From Nonlabens arenilitoris (GTDB taxonomy: Bacteria; Bacteroidota; Bacteroidia; Flavobacteriales; Flavobacteriaceae): 64,000 nucleotides of DNA. A program made the position numbers and the translations under genes. The DNA lies in contig NZ_MTPW01000001.1 of the NCBI RefSeq assembly GCF_002954765.1, positions 434,001-498,000 of the forward strand, read 5' to 3'. Below are positions 17,613 to 26,337 of the stretch, piece by piece; positions within the stretch are counted from its first letter, which is position 1; every line of letters begins with the position of its first letter. Below the pieces are notes generated by a model. It did not search any database. It was given only the letters and a program-made list of their open reading frames with translations, and was not told the origin of the DNA.

Positions 17613-18761
17613 ATGGCTTTAAATATAAATACTAAGTATCCGTCCATTGCAGATTTAAGGAACAAAGCAAGAAAGAAGATTCCTAAGTTTGCTTTTGAAT
17701 ACCTAGATGGTGGTTGTAATGAAGATGTTAATTTACATAGGAATACCTCAGAATTAAGAGAAGTACAATTAAAGCCTAACTATTTAAGAAATCACGGCGG
17801 TTCATCTACAAAAACTAAGTTATTTGGTATTGAATACGATGCACCATTTGGGATATCACCTATAGGATTACAAGGATTAATGTGGCCTAATTCACCTGAA
17901 ATTCTAGCTAAAGCCGCCTTTGATCACAACATTCCCTTTATCCTCAGTACCGTTACCACTACCAGCATAGAAAGAGCTGCAGAACTTACTGAAGGAAAAG
18001 CATGGTTCCAACTCTATCATCCTACAGAAGATCGATTAAGAGATGATATTATAAAAAGAGCCGAAGCTGCAGAATGTCCCGTTCTAGTTATTCTTTGTGA
18101 TGTACCTAGCTTCGGATTTAGACCTAGAGACATTAGAAACGGACTTGCTATGCCGCCTAAAATGAACTTGAGTAACATTTTACAAGCTTTTGGCAGGCCA
18201 CAATGGAGTATAGAGACACTTAAACATGGTATCCCTAGTTTTGCAAACTTATTACCTTACATGCCTAAAAACTTAGATCTTAAGCAATTAGGCAAATTTA
18301 TGGATCAGACTTTTTCTGGTCGATTAAATGAGGAAAAGATCAAACCTATCCGTGATATGTGGAAAGGTAAGATTGTATTAAAAGGTGTTGCCTCTCATGA
18401 AGATGCAGAACAAGCCATTAAATTAGGTCTAGATGGTATTATAGTATCTAACCATGGAGGACGACAACTAGATGCTGGAGAATCTTCTATTAAGCCACTT
18501 ACTTCTATTGCTGCAAAATATAGTGATCAAATAGAAGTCATGATGGATAGCGGTATACGATCTGGACCTGATGTAGCAAGAGCCCTAGCTTCAGGTGCAA
18601 AGTTCACATTTATGGGACGTTCTTTTATGTATGGAGTTGCTGCTTTAGGAAATAAAGGCGGTGATCATACCATATCCTTATTAAAAACAGAATTACAACA
18701 GGTGATGGAACAAATATGCTGCGAGCGCGTAGAGGATTTTCCTAATCACCTGATTAAATAA
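17613..18761 (+). CDS. lldD: FMN-dependent L-lactate dehydrogenase
   Basis: This 382-residue protein belongs to the alpha-hydroxy-acid oxidase/dehydrogenase family. The active-site signature SNHGGRQLDAGES, the Lys in GKIVLKGVAS and the FMN phosphate loop MDSGIRSGPDVARALASGA are intact. It should oxidise L-lactate to pyruvate, passing electrons to the respiratory chain. Placed directly after the rhamnose genes, it consumes the L-lactate made from lactaldehyde by the SDR half of the fusion enzyme. A 17-base gap separates it from the permease. Confidence 0.9.
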   Translation: MALNINTKYPSIADLRNKARKKIPKFAFEYLDGGCNEDVNLHRNTSELREVQLKPNYLRNHGGSSTKTKLFGIEYDAPFGISPIGLQGLMWPNSPEILAKAAFDHNIPFILSTVTTTSIERAAELTEGKAWFQLYHPTEDRLRDDIIKRAEAAECPVLVILCDVPSFGFRPRDIRNGLAMPPKMNLSNILQAFGRPQWSIETLKHGIPSFANLLPYMPKNLDLKQLGKFMDQTFSGRLNEEKIKPIRDMWKGKIVLKGVASHEDAEQAIKLGLDGIIVSNHGGRQLDAGESSIKPLTSIAAKYSDQIEVMMDSGIRSGPDVARALASGAKFTFMGRSFMYGVAALGNKGGDHTISLLKTELQQVMEQICCERVEDFPNHLIK

Positions 18762-18778
18762 ACTAATACTAATCTACA

Positions 18779-20194
18779 ATGAGTCAAGTAAACATAGAAT
18801 CAGATCAAATAGAAGAAATGGCCGGCGGCGAGTTTGAAAGAGAACCTGTCCCACAATCCAAATTAAAAGGATGGAAAAGTTTTCTAGGAATGTATGCCGG
18901 TGAACATGCCGCAGGGACTGAGTTTATGATAGGACCGCTATTTCTTACGGCTGGTGTGAGCGCCTTTGATCTAATTGTAGGTTTGCTATTTGGAAATTTA
19001 TTAGCCGTTTTAAGCTGGCGATTTTTAACTGCAGAAATCGCAGTTAAAAACAGATTGACACTCTACTTTCAGTTAGAAAAGATATGTGGTAAAAAATTAG
19101 TAACCGCTTATAACCTTGCAAATGGTATTTTATTCTGCTTTCTCGCAGGATCCATGATTACAGTATCTGCAACTGCAGTAGGTATTCCATTTGATATGGA
19201 AATGCCTAAACTTTCTGACACCATGCCTAATGGTATTACATGGATCATCATTGTAATTGCCATAGGCGCTGTGATTTCTTTAATCGCATCAAAGGGTTAT
19301 GATACGGTTTCTAAAGCCGCAAACTGGATGTCTCCTGTTATTGTTCTAGCCTTTGTTGCATGTGGAGTAGTTGCATTAACACAATTAGAAGTTACCAGCT
19401 TTTCAGATTTCTGGAATATTTGGGGAGAAGGATCTGAGCCATTTCCTGGTCAGATTAAATTTACGTTTTGGCATGTCGTGATCTGGTCATGGTTTGCAAA
19501 TGGTGCTATGCATGTAGGAATGTCTGATTTATCTGTATTCCGTTTTGCAAAGAAAGCGAGTTCAGGATGGACCACTGCAGCAGGAATGTATGTAGGACAC
19601 TACATGGCATGGATTGCAGCAGCACTTCTTTATGCGGTCTATTTGAAAACTCCAGAAGCCTTAAGCTTCTTAAATAATGGAGAAGCACCACCAGTTGCAC
19701 CAGGTCCATTAGCACATAATGCCATAGGTGTTTTTGGGATAATAGCGGTTGTTCTGGCAGGATGGACTACTGCAAACCCTACTATCTATAGAGCAGGACT
19801 AGCGTTTCAAGCCATAATACCAAAAGCTTCTACATTCTGGGTGACTATTATCGCAGGGACCATTGCTACCATCGCTGGTTTATTTCCAGCATTTGCTATG
19901 AAATTATTAGGTTTTGTAGCACTTTATGGCTTTATTCTAGCACCAGTAGGTGCTGTAATTGTATTTGAGCATTTCTTTGCAGAGAAGTTAGGCATCACAA
20001 AAAACTATGCAGAAATTGCTGGTATTAAAGTGAATAATGCAGTACTATTTGCATGGGCAATCAGCTTTGGTTTATTTTATTTCATCTCAGTACAATTTGA
20101 TGTATTCCTTTCGTTTGTAACGCTTCCAGCGTGGTTGTTAAGTGGTGTCTTATTCTTAGCCTTTAGTAAGATGATACAAAAAAAAGGTTCATAA
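18779..20194 (+). CDS. NCS1-type permease, putative L-rhamnose (or lactate) transporter
   Basis: This 471-residue membrane protein has about 12 hydrophobic segments and resembles the purine-cytosine permease / nucleobase:cation symporter-1 family (PF02133). No nucleobase genes are nearby; it is the last gene and only transporter of the rhamnose operon. The inference is that it imports L-rhamnose, or exports/imports lactate, across the inner membrane. The N-terminal 30 residues are acidic and cytoplasmic. A hairpin terminator follows the gene. Confidence 0.72.
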   Translation: MSQVNIESDQIEEMAGGEFEREPVPQSKLKGWKSFLGMYAGEHAAGTEFMIGPLFLTAGVSAFDLIVGLLFGNLLAVLSWRFLTAEIAVKNRLTLYFQLEKICGKKLVTAYNLANGILFCFLAGSMITVSATAVGIPFDMEMPKLSDTMPNGITWIIIVIAIGAVISLIASKGYDTVSKAANWMSPVIVLAFVACGVVALTQLEVTSFSDFWNIWGEGSEPFPGQIKFTFWHVVIWSWFANGAMHVGMSDLSVFRFAKKASSGWTTAAGMYVGHYMAWIAAALLYAVYLKTPEALSFLNNGEAPPVAPGPLAHNAIGVFGIIAVVLAGWTTANPTIYRAGLAFQAIIPKASTFWVTIIAGTIATIAGLFPAFAMKLLGFVALYGFILAPVGAVIVFEHFFAEKLGITKNYAEIAGIKVNNAVLFAWAISFGLFYFISVQFDVFLSFVTLPAWLLSGVLFLAFSKMIQKKGS

Positions 20195-20234
20195 AATAAG
20201 CGTATTGAACTGATTAACTCTATAGAATTAGATT

Positions 20235-20275
20235 AAAAAACCTCTAAAAATATATCCTATTTGTAGAGGTTTTTT
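20235..20275 (+). terminator. Rho-independent terminator of the rhamnose operon
   Basis: AAAAAACCTCTA at 20235-20246 pairs with TAGAGGTTTTTT at 20264-20275, ending in a T-run. It closes the plus-strand rhamnose operon. Confidence 0.85.
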
Positions 20276-20372
20276 GTTTTTCAATCACTCGTTATCTCAG
20301 CACTACTGCATTTACATTTTTTTGATGTATTTGATCAGGTGCTATTTAGTTATTTAAGAGTTGTTAGGAGTT

Positions 20373-20388
20373 CGCTTTCGCGAAAGCG
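20373..20388. repeat. CGCTTTCGCGAAAGCG palindrome, perfect copy, intergenic
   Basis: A perfect palindrome lies between the rhamnose operon terminator and the end of the convergent DUF1501 gene. Confidence 0.95.
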
Positions 20389-20407
20389 TCATTCAAAGCG
20401 ATCACAC

Positions 20408-21598
20408 TTATACAAAATCTAATTTACTGAACTCTTTATTCAGTACCGTTGCATCATCAATGTCCATCCATCGATCTAGAATGGTAGCATATACGGTACG
20501 GAAATCAATTTCAAATTTCAAATCTCCATTATCATCTAGTTGAGACAGGTTTGCCGCTGGATTATAAAAACCAGCATTTTTTAAATTTTTACCTATAATG
20601 TAAACTTGATTTGCCGTACCATGATCAGTTCCATTAGAAGCATTTTGTGCCACACGACGACCAAATTCTGAAAATGTCATCACCAGCGTGTCTTTAAAGG
20701 TATCGTTTTTTTCTAAATCTTTTATAAAGCTAGACATCGCATCGCTGTAGGTTTTGAGCAATTTCCCCTGACTGTTTTGCTGATTCACGTGTGTGTCAAA
20801 ACCACCCATAGAAACGTAATACACCTGTGTTTCTACTCCTGAATTAATAAATTGTGCTGTGGTTTTCAATTGTTTTGCAAATGGATTGCTAGGATACTCT
20901 TGTTTACTCTCATAAATGCGTGTTTTCTCATGCAAATATCTAGCGCTACTTTTTGCAGCTAGCATGGTTTTATAGAGATATCCTAAATTGTGTTCACTTA
21001 GGTGAGAATCTGTTTGTTGATGTAGTACTTCATCAAAAAATGGTTGTTCCATATTACGACGAAACAGTGCCGCATTTTGTGTGGCAATACCGTTACGATT
21101 TTCACCTTTTAAAATCATCGATAAGCTCTCATCCACTTCTATTCCTAAATGCGAATGCGTACCTACTTTTTCTATATATCTACCCAGCCAGCCACTTTCT
21201 AGATACTGTGTCGCATCACTAGCGGTATGCCATATATCTGTAGAACGGAAATGCGATCGATTAGGATTAGGATAACCTACATTATTAATGATACTCAAAT
21301 AGCCTTTATCATAAAGTTCTTTTAACGGTGCGAGATGTTCATTAAAACCTAAATCATCTGTAGCTTTAAGAATCTTATTTTTAGGAATAGCGATTTGTGG
21401 TCTAATGCTATAATAAATATCATTGCGATAAGGAACAATCGTATTCAATCCATCGTTACCGCCAGAAAGTTGTATCACTACTAGTTTTTTAAAACCAGAA
21501 ATATGAGCTGGCGTATTTTCAAACGCGCGCATAAAACTAGGAATCATAATGGCACTGCTGGCTAGCGCACTGCGCTTTAAAAAGTCTCTACGTTGCAT
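20408..21598 (-). CDS. DUF1501 family protein with twin-arginine signal
   Basis: This protein of about 396 residues starts at ATG 21598 (MQRRDFLKRSALAS), giving a twin-arginine export signal; an upstream GTG at 21607 is less likely. The body matches DUF1501, a secreted alkaline-phosphatase-like family of unknown function: LVVIQLSGGNDGLNTIVP at the start, MGGFDTHVNQ and MTFSEFGRRVAQNASNGTDHGT further on. DUF1501 genes are commonly paired with DUF1800 genes, as here, with two bases between them. The function is unknown; the DHGT and GGNDG motifs resemble metal-binding hydrolase sites. Confidence 0.85.
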   Translation of the reverse strand: MQRRDFLKRSALASSAIMIPSFMRAFENTPAHISGFKKLVVIQLSGGNDGLNTIVPYRNDIYYSIRPQIAIPKNKILKATDDLGFNEHLAPLKELYDKGYLSIINNVGYPNPNRSHFRSTDIWHTASDATQYLESGWLGRYIEKVGTHSHLGIEVDESLSMILKGENRNGIATQNAALFRRNMEQPFFDEVLHQQTDSHLSEHNLGYLYKTMLAAKSSARYLHEKTRIYESKQEYPSNPFAKQLKTTAQFINSGVETQVYYVSMGGFDTHVNQQNSQGKLLKTYSDAMSSFIKDLEKNDTFKDTLVMTFSEFGRRVAQNASNGTDHGTANQVYIIGKNLKNAGFYNPAANLSQLDDNGDLKFEIDFRTVYATILDRWMDIDDATVLNKEFSKLDFV

Positions 21599-21600
21599 AA

Positions 21601-22983
21601 TTAACACATTTGATATTCTGGTAAACTCATTAATTGAACACAGCGAATGCGTTTATCTGTCGCCGGTAAGTCATCTATAAACCTAGCGGTATCCACATCT
21701 AGAGTTGTGGCTAGAAGGATGTCTTTTAATTCTTGTACTGTTTGATTTCTATAGTTCTTTTCAAAAAGTTCCCAGTCTACGGTAACTTTAAGATGGGTTT
21801 TACGTTTTTTCTTTACCTTATAAAAATCTTCAAAACTATCTTCAAAGGCTGCTTGCTCTTGGAATTCTATTTGCATATTATTAAGCATCGCACTCGCCAG
21901 ATTCATACGTAAAACCAGCGTATTTGCATCTATCCAGCTGCGATCGCCCTTCCAGCCTGCAACATTAGGTGGATAAAATAATACTTGTCCCATCATTTTC
22001 TGTAAATAGAACAACTGCTTTTCTTTATTAAATGCAGTAGGTACCACTTTTTGAATACCTGCTAGTAATTCTACAGGTGATTTAATTTTAACGCCTTTAT
22101 GTTGCGCTTCATAAAACCAATCTGAACTAAAAATATAGCGCATCAATTTCTCGATATCATAATTTGCATAAAAAAGATCTGTAATCTCTTGAAGCCGTAC
22201 CTCATCCACTTGTGGATTCACAAAGTACCTATAGATCTTCTTACAAATAAATCTAGCACAAGCTTTTTGCTCTAGAATTATATCAATGATATCATCGCCA
22301 TTCCAATTGCCTGTTTTACCTAAAAAGGTTTTTACTCCACCATCATGTTGTCGATCGCGTATTATAAATTGAGCTTGCCTATTTGAAGACCAACCGGTAA
22401 ATGCTCGTGCGCCTTCTTGAACATCTGTTTCTGTATAATTACCTATTCCTAGTGTAAACAGCTCCATTAGTTCGCGCACAAAATTTTCATTAGGGCTGTT
22501 TTTTACATTCTTATTGCTATTTAGATAATTGAGCATGGCTGGCTGTCGCGACATGGCTTTTAAAAAGTCTCTTAAATTACCCAAAGCATGCTCGCGCAAC
22601 ATGTTGTGATACCATAGCGTATTCCACACCATATTATCCCGACATACAAAAACATTTGTCCAGAAAAGTGTCATTTTTTCACGTAATCCAGCCTCTGGTA
22701 AAGACAATTGCTGTAACCACATATGATTAAGGTCGCGTGTCATCTGTCTCCCTTTTTGCCTCAAACTCCTAAAGGTATCAGTGGTCATTTTTTTTCTAGC
22801 ACCTTTTTCTCTCAAGACCTCAAATGGTGATAAATCTATAGATAAAGACTGTAGAGATTGCGCTTTAGCAAAAGCGAGATCAACCACTTTCTCGCGAGAC
22901 AGTTGTTGATACTCCTCAAGTTGAGCTGGACTGACACCAAAACCCAGTCGCCAGTACAAATGTTTTAAATCGCTTATTTCCAC
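21601..22983 (-). CDS. DUF1800 family protein
   Basis: This 460-residue protein starts MEISDLKHLYWRLGFG, the usual opening of DUF1800 proteins (HLLRRxGFG). NENFVRELMELFTLGIGNYTETDV and PPNVAGWKGDRSWID are further family hallmarks. It lies upstream of, and is almost certainly cotranscribed with, the DUF1501 gene. No signal peptide is visible. The function of this widespread pair is not known. A near-copy of the window's palindrome encodes AFAKA near residue 40. Confidence 0.85.
   Translation of the reverse strand: MEISDLKHLYWRLGFGVSPAQLEEYQQLSREKVVDLAFAKAQSLQSLSIDLSPFEVLREKGARKKMTTDTFRSLRQKGRQMTRDLNHMWLQQLSLPEAGLREKMTLFWTNVFVCRDNMVWNTLWYHNMLREHALGNLRDFLKAMSRQPAMLNYLNSNKNVKNSPNENFVRELMELFTLGIGNYTETDVQEGARAFTGWSSNRQAQFIIRDRQHDGGVKTFLGKTGNWNGDDIIDIILEQKACARFICKKIYRYFVNPQVDEVRLQEITDLFYANYDIEKLMRYIFSSDWFYEAQHKGVKIKSPVELLAGIQKVVPTAFNKEKQLFYLQKMMGQVLFYPPNVAGWKGDRSWIDANTLVLRMNLASAMLNNMQIEFQEQAAFEDSFEDFYKVKKKRKTHLKVTVDWELFEKNYRNQTVQELKDILLATTLDVDTARFIDDLPATDKRIRCVQLMSLPEYQMC
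22861..22876. repeat. Degenerate palindrome copy inside the DUF1800 gene
   Basis: CGCTTTAGCAAAAGCG differs from the consensus at two positions; read on the minus strand it encodes AFAKA. Confidence 0.5.
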
Positions 22984-23260
22984 AGTTTTAAAAGTAACAC
23001 AATTAAGACTTATTAATATTCTTTAAGTTTAAAACATCACACTCAAAAAATATAATCTCTGTAAACCAATTAACTAAAAAGGCATCACCAGTTGTAGAAA
23101 TGGAATTAATACTGATCAGGACAATAAGAGAAATGCTAGAATAAATGGCACTTGTTTAAATTACTAATATTATAGAATCTAGAGCGCTTCATTTTTTATA
23201 ATTATTCTATTAATAACTATCTTGCTAGGATGTATTTGAAAAAAAACATTGCTTTACAAA

Positions 23261-24373
23261 ATGATATTTAAAACCATAAATATAAGTGCCGTAATTATAT
23301 GCACTATGTTACTAAATTCTTGTAATTCAAAAACGAGCCACAAGGATAATACACCAGAAAACACTAGTCCCACAGAAAATATAGGGCTTCTCTTAACTCC
23401 ACCAGAAGGTATTACAACACCAGAAGGAATGATATGGGTTCCAGGAAAAGCGTTTGTCCAAGGCGCAAAAACTAATGACCCTATGGCAATGCCTCGTGAA
23501 AAACCTGGTCACAAAGTTCTGGTAGATGGATTTTTTATGGATGCAACAGAAGTGACCAATGCGCAATTTAAAAAATTTGTAGAGGCCACTAATTATGTAA
23601 CCGTAGCTGAAAGACCTATAGATTGGGAAGAAATGAAAAAAGATTTACCAGCAGGCACACCTAAACCACCAGATTCTGTCTTACAGCCGGGCTCACTAGT
23701 ATTTAATAAGAACGTAAAGGCTGTAGTAAACATGAACAACTATAGTCAATGGTGGACATGGAAAATAGGTGCTAACTGGAGACAACCTTATGGTCCAGGT
23801 AGTTCTATAAAAGGAAAAGAGGATTATCCAGTGGTACATATTGCTTATCAAGATGCTGTTGCCTACTGCAAATGGGCAAATCGCAAACTTCCTACTGAGG
23901 CACAATGGGAAAGTGCTGCACAGGGAAATAAAACAGATAACATCTTCACATGGGGAAATGACGCCTCACAACTTAGCGCTCAATCTAATACTTGGGAAGG
24001 AACTTTCCCTACTCAAAACACAGGTGTAGATGGTTTTACATATATAGCACCGGTAAAGTCATTTCCTCCTAATGATTTGGGGTTTTATGAAATGGCTGGT
24101 AACGTGTGGGAATGGACAGCAGACTTGTATAATCATAATCATTATAAACAGCTCGATACGACTAAACCTATCATAAACCCTACAGGTGCGTCTACATATT
24201 TTAATCCTCAAAGTCCATATCAAATTGAGATGATTATGAAAGGTGGCTCTTTTTTATGTCATGCAAGCTATTGTGCGAGTTATCGTATCAGCGCTAGAAT
24301 GAGTACTAGTAAAGATTCTGGAAGTGATCATCTAGGTTTTAGGACTATTGCAACGGTTGATCTGCTAAAGTAA
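23261..24373 (+). CDS. Formylglycine-generating enzyme, lipoprotein form
   Basis: The start is set at ATG 23261, giving a 370-residue protein with a lipoprotein signal (lipobox LNSC, Cys21). The FGE-sulfatase domain runs from MIWVPGKAFVQG to LGFRTIA. GGSFLCHASYCASYR keeps two cysteines five apart (Cys333, Cys338), the pair that binds copper and oxidises the sulfatase cysteine in true FGEs (C336/C341 in the human enzyme). Cysteine-free paralogues such as GldK/GldJ lack it. It should therefore mature sulfatases by converting Cys in C-x-P/A-x-R to formylglycine. The lipoprotein signal implies action outside the cytoplasm, where the four S1 lipoproteins of this window end up. Confidence 0.87.
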   Translation: MIFKTINISAVIICTMLLNSCNSKTSHKDNTPENTSPTENIGLLLTPPEGITTPEGMIWVPGKAFVQGAKTNDPMAMPREKPGHKVLVDGFFMDATEVTNAQFKKFVEATNYVTVAERPIDWEEMKKDLPAGTPKPPDSVLQPGSLVFNKNVKAVVNMNNYSQWWTWKIGANWRQPYGPGSSIKGKEDYPVVHIAYQDAVAYCKWANRKLPTEAQWESAAQGNKTDNIFTWGNDASQLSAQSNTWEGTFPTQNTGVDGFTYIAPVKSFPPNDLGFYEMAGNVWEWTADLYNHNHYKQLDTTKPIINPTGASTYFNPQSPYQIEMIMKGGSFLCHASYCASYRISARMSTSKDSGSDHLGFRTIATVDLLK

Positions 24374-24508
24374 TTAGCTCAATATCTTCAACTAAAAAGT
24401 TCGAACTACTTTTTTCCGACTACACAATTAGCCTCTTTATCAATTGATTAAGAAGCTTTTGTATTTTTAGTTGACAATAATATTCAATTGTTGATACTAA
24501 ATTTTAAA

Positions 24509-24745
24509 TTAACTTATAATGTAATAATAATTCCCAATCTCACCATCCAGTTCCTTGCCATTAAATTTATACGGTACGTTGTAACTGTTTTGATGCTCTT
24601 CTACTAAAGTCTCACCAAAAGATAAGTATCCAAGAAGCATTATGCACATAAGAACTATAGGTCCCTTCTACAACTGGACTATCTATATTAAAAGGTTGTC
24701 CTAGTTCACTATAAGTACTATTTAATGCTGTTTGCTATTCATTAA
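24509..24745 (-). pseudogene. Remnant of an RHS-repeat core domain
   Basis: On the minus strand the frame from 24631 to the stop at 24509 reads GYLSFGETLVEEHQ, then NVPYKFNGKELDGEIGNYYY, then a stop. YKFNGKELD-E-G-YYY is the signature of the RHS-repeat-associated core domain, which normally continues as GARYY. Upstream sequence to about 24745 reads in another frame (ELGQPFNIDSPVVEGTYSSYV) with a frameshift near 24630. The piece is truncated at both ends and frameshifted, so it is a fossil of an RHS/polymorphic-toxin type gene. In the rest of the gap (24374-24508, 24746-24872) I see nothing. Confidence 0.65.
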
Positions 24746-24872
24746 CGGTAGTATTTGCGGTAGATATTATTTAAATATTACGCCATTTTAAACCTAAAAA
24801 GCATGATAAAAGTCAGTTGTAAAAATCAATGTTGTAACTCAGAAACCGGTAACTTTATAAAAACTTATTCTC

Positions 24873-25691
24873 ATGAAAAATATCATTATACCAGTAGATT
24901 TCTCAATACATTCAGAGTATGCATTGAAGACCGGTGCTATCCTTGCCAAAAAACATGACGCTACCTTACATGTATTACACATGTTAGAGTTGTCTGATTC
25001 TTTGATATCACAATCAGCAAATGAAAATAAAAATGAGATGATGTTTTTGCTGGCGTTAACACAAAAGAAATTCGAGCCTTTTCTAGACAAAGGTTTTCTA
25101 GAAGGAGTTAAAGTTGAGGCGTTAATTAAACACCATAAGGTTTATAAAGAAGTTGATGCACTAGCGGAAAAAGTAAACGCAGACCTCATTATTATGGGCT
25201 CACATGGATTAATGGCACATGAAGGAATTTTTGCCGGTTCTAACGCAGAAAAAATGGTAAGAAATAGCAAAACACCAGTATTAACTATTAAATCTGACCC
25301 TAAAAACTTTGACCTTAAAAACGTAATTCTAGCCACTGATTTGAGTACTAAAAGTGTTGCTGCTTATAAAAAAGCAAAGAGTATTTTTTCTTCTATGGGT
25401 AGCTCCATACAGTTGGTATTTGTGAACAGACCACATCATAATTTTATTAGTACACAAGAGTTTAAAGAATTAACTCGAGAATTTAAGAAGGCTGGCGGTA
25501 CTAGTGAAGTCGAATTTATTGCCGGTTACACCGTTGAAGATGGTCTCTTTGAATATGCACAAGATGCACAAGCAGATTGCGTCGCGGTAAGCACAAATGC
25601 TAGAAAAGGAATATCACATTTCTTTAAAGGTAGTATATCAGAAGATGTCGCAAATCATTCAAAATTACCTGTCATGAGTTTTAAAATCTAG
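24873..25691 (+). CDS. Universal stress protein with two Usp domains
   Basis: This 272-residue cytoplasmic protein has tandem UspA domains (about 1-145 and 146-272). The first keeps the ATP-binding G-x2-G-x9-G-S pattern in GSHGLMAHEGIFAGSNAEK; the second, degenerate, has STNARKGISHFFKGSISED at the equivalent place. Such proteins help survival under starvation or oxidative stress in Flavobacteriia. It is monocistronic. Confidence 0.9.
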   Translation: MKNIIIPVDFSIHSEYALKTGAILAKKHDATLHVLHMLELSDSLISQSANENKNEMMFLLALTQKKFEPFLDKGFLEGVKVEALIKHHKVYKEVDALAEKVNADLIIMGSHGLMAHEGIFAGSNAEKMVRNSKTPVLTIKSDPKNFDLKNVILATDLSTKSVAAYKKAKSIFSSMGSSIQLVFVNRPHHNFISTQEFKELTREFKKAGGTSEVEFIAGYTVEDGLFEYAQDAQADCVAVSTNARKGISHFFKGSISEDVANHSKLPVMSFKI

Positions 25692-25745
25692 ATTACTCAT
25701 ATTTTATCAATACAATGGCTATTAGTTTTAAATTTAATAGCCATT

Positions 25746-26162
25746 TTAAATATCGCTAAACATTAAAAAAGGTGTTAGCAATCTAGCCAGTTTATCACAT
25801 CTACTATCATATCTATTTGATTCTAGATATTTATTAATATCTGCTAGATCACCTGCAGATTTAACAATACTGAATTTACTATTATACTCTTTAAAGATGA
25901 GATGCTCCGTTCTTTTATTAAAAACCTCGTAAATATTGTTATGCCTATCATCCTCTCTTATTCTAGCGTATAATGGATCTATAACCTCTTTATGACCTTC
26001 TAGAATCTGTAAATATTTACCTGCGATGTGTAGAAATATACCATATATATTGTTCTCATTATTAAAGGTACTACTCTTTTCAAAAAGTGAGGTCATTGCC
26101 GCATCATCTAATGTGACCGTCTCATCACTAAAGTAACAAATGGTATGATTACTATTTTCCAT
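25746..26162 (-). CDS. Short BLUF-domain blue-light sensor
   Basis: This 138-residue protein consists almost only of a BLUF domain. The flavin-site Tyr is in ICYFSDE, the Asn in NNIYGIFLH and the Gln in YLQILEG; DDRHNNI is a typical downstream motif. These are the residues of the BLUF photocycle. No output domain is attached, so it should signal by protein contact, as other stand-alone BLUF proteins do. It is convergent with the stress protein gene. Confidence 0.85.
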   Translation of the reverse strand: MENSNHTICYFSDETVTLDDAAMTSLFEKSSTFNNENNIYGIFLHIAGKYLQILEGHKEVIDPLYARIREDDRHNNIYEVFNKRTEHLIFKEYNSKFSIVKSAGDLADINKYLESNRYDSRCDKLARLLTPFLMFSDI

Positions 26163-26337
26163 ACGACAATTATTAGTAAGTCTAAATTAGGCAGCAATAA
26201 AAATAATAAATATTTAATTTTTTAGACAAAAATTAAATATTTAATAATTCTACTCCATAGTAATTTTTTAAAGAATTAATCAAACCTTAGGCTATTCCCA
26301 TTTTTGAAATTCTATCTTGTGACTTCAAAATTAAACT

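Noticed and set aside
20408..21607. GTG start at 21607 for the DUF1501 gene
   Set aside because: ATG 21598 gives a clean twin-arginine signal and lies two bases after the DUF1800 stop; the GTG adds three residues and overlaps the upstream gene.
24374..24872. A hidden intact gene in the gap after FGE
   Set aside because: Only a frameshifted RHS remnant is visible; no frame is open over a useful length.
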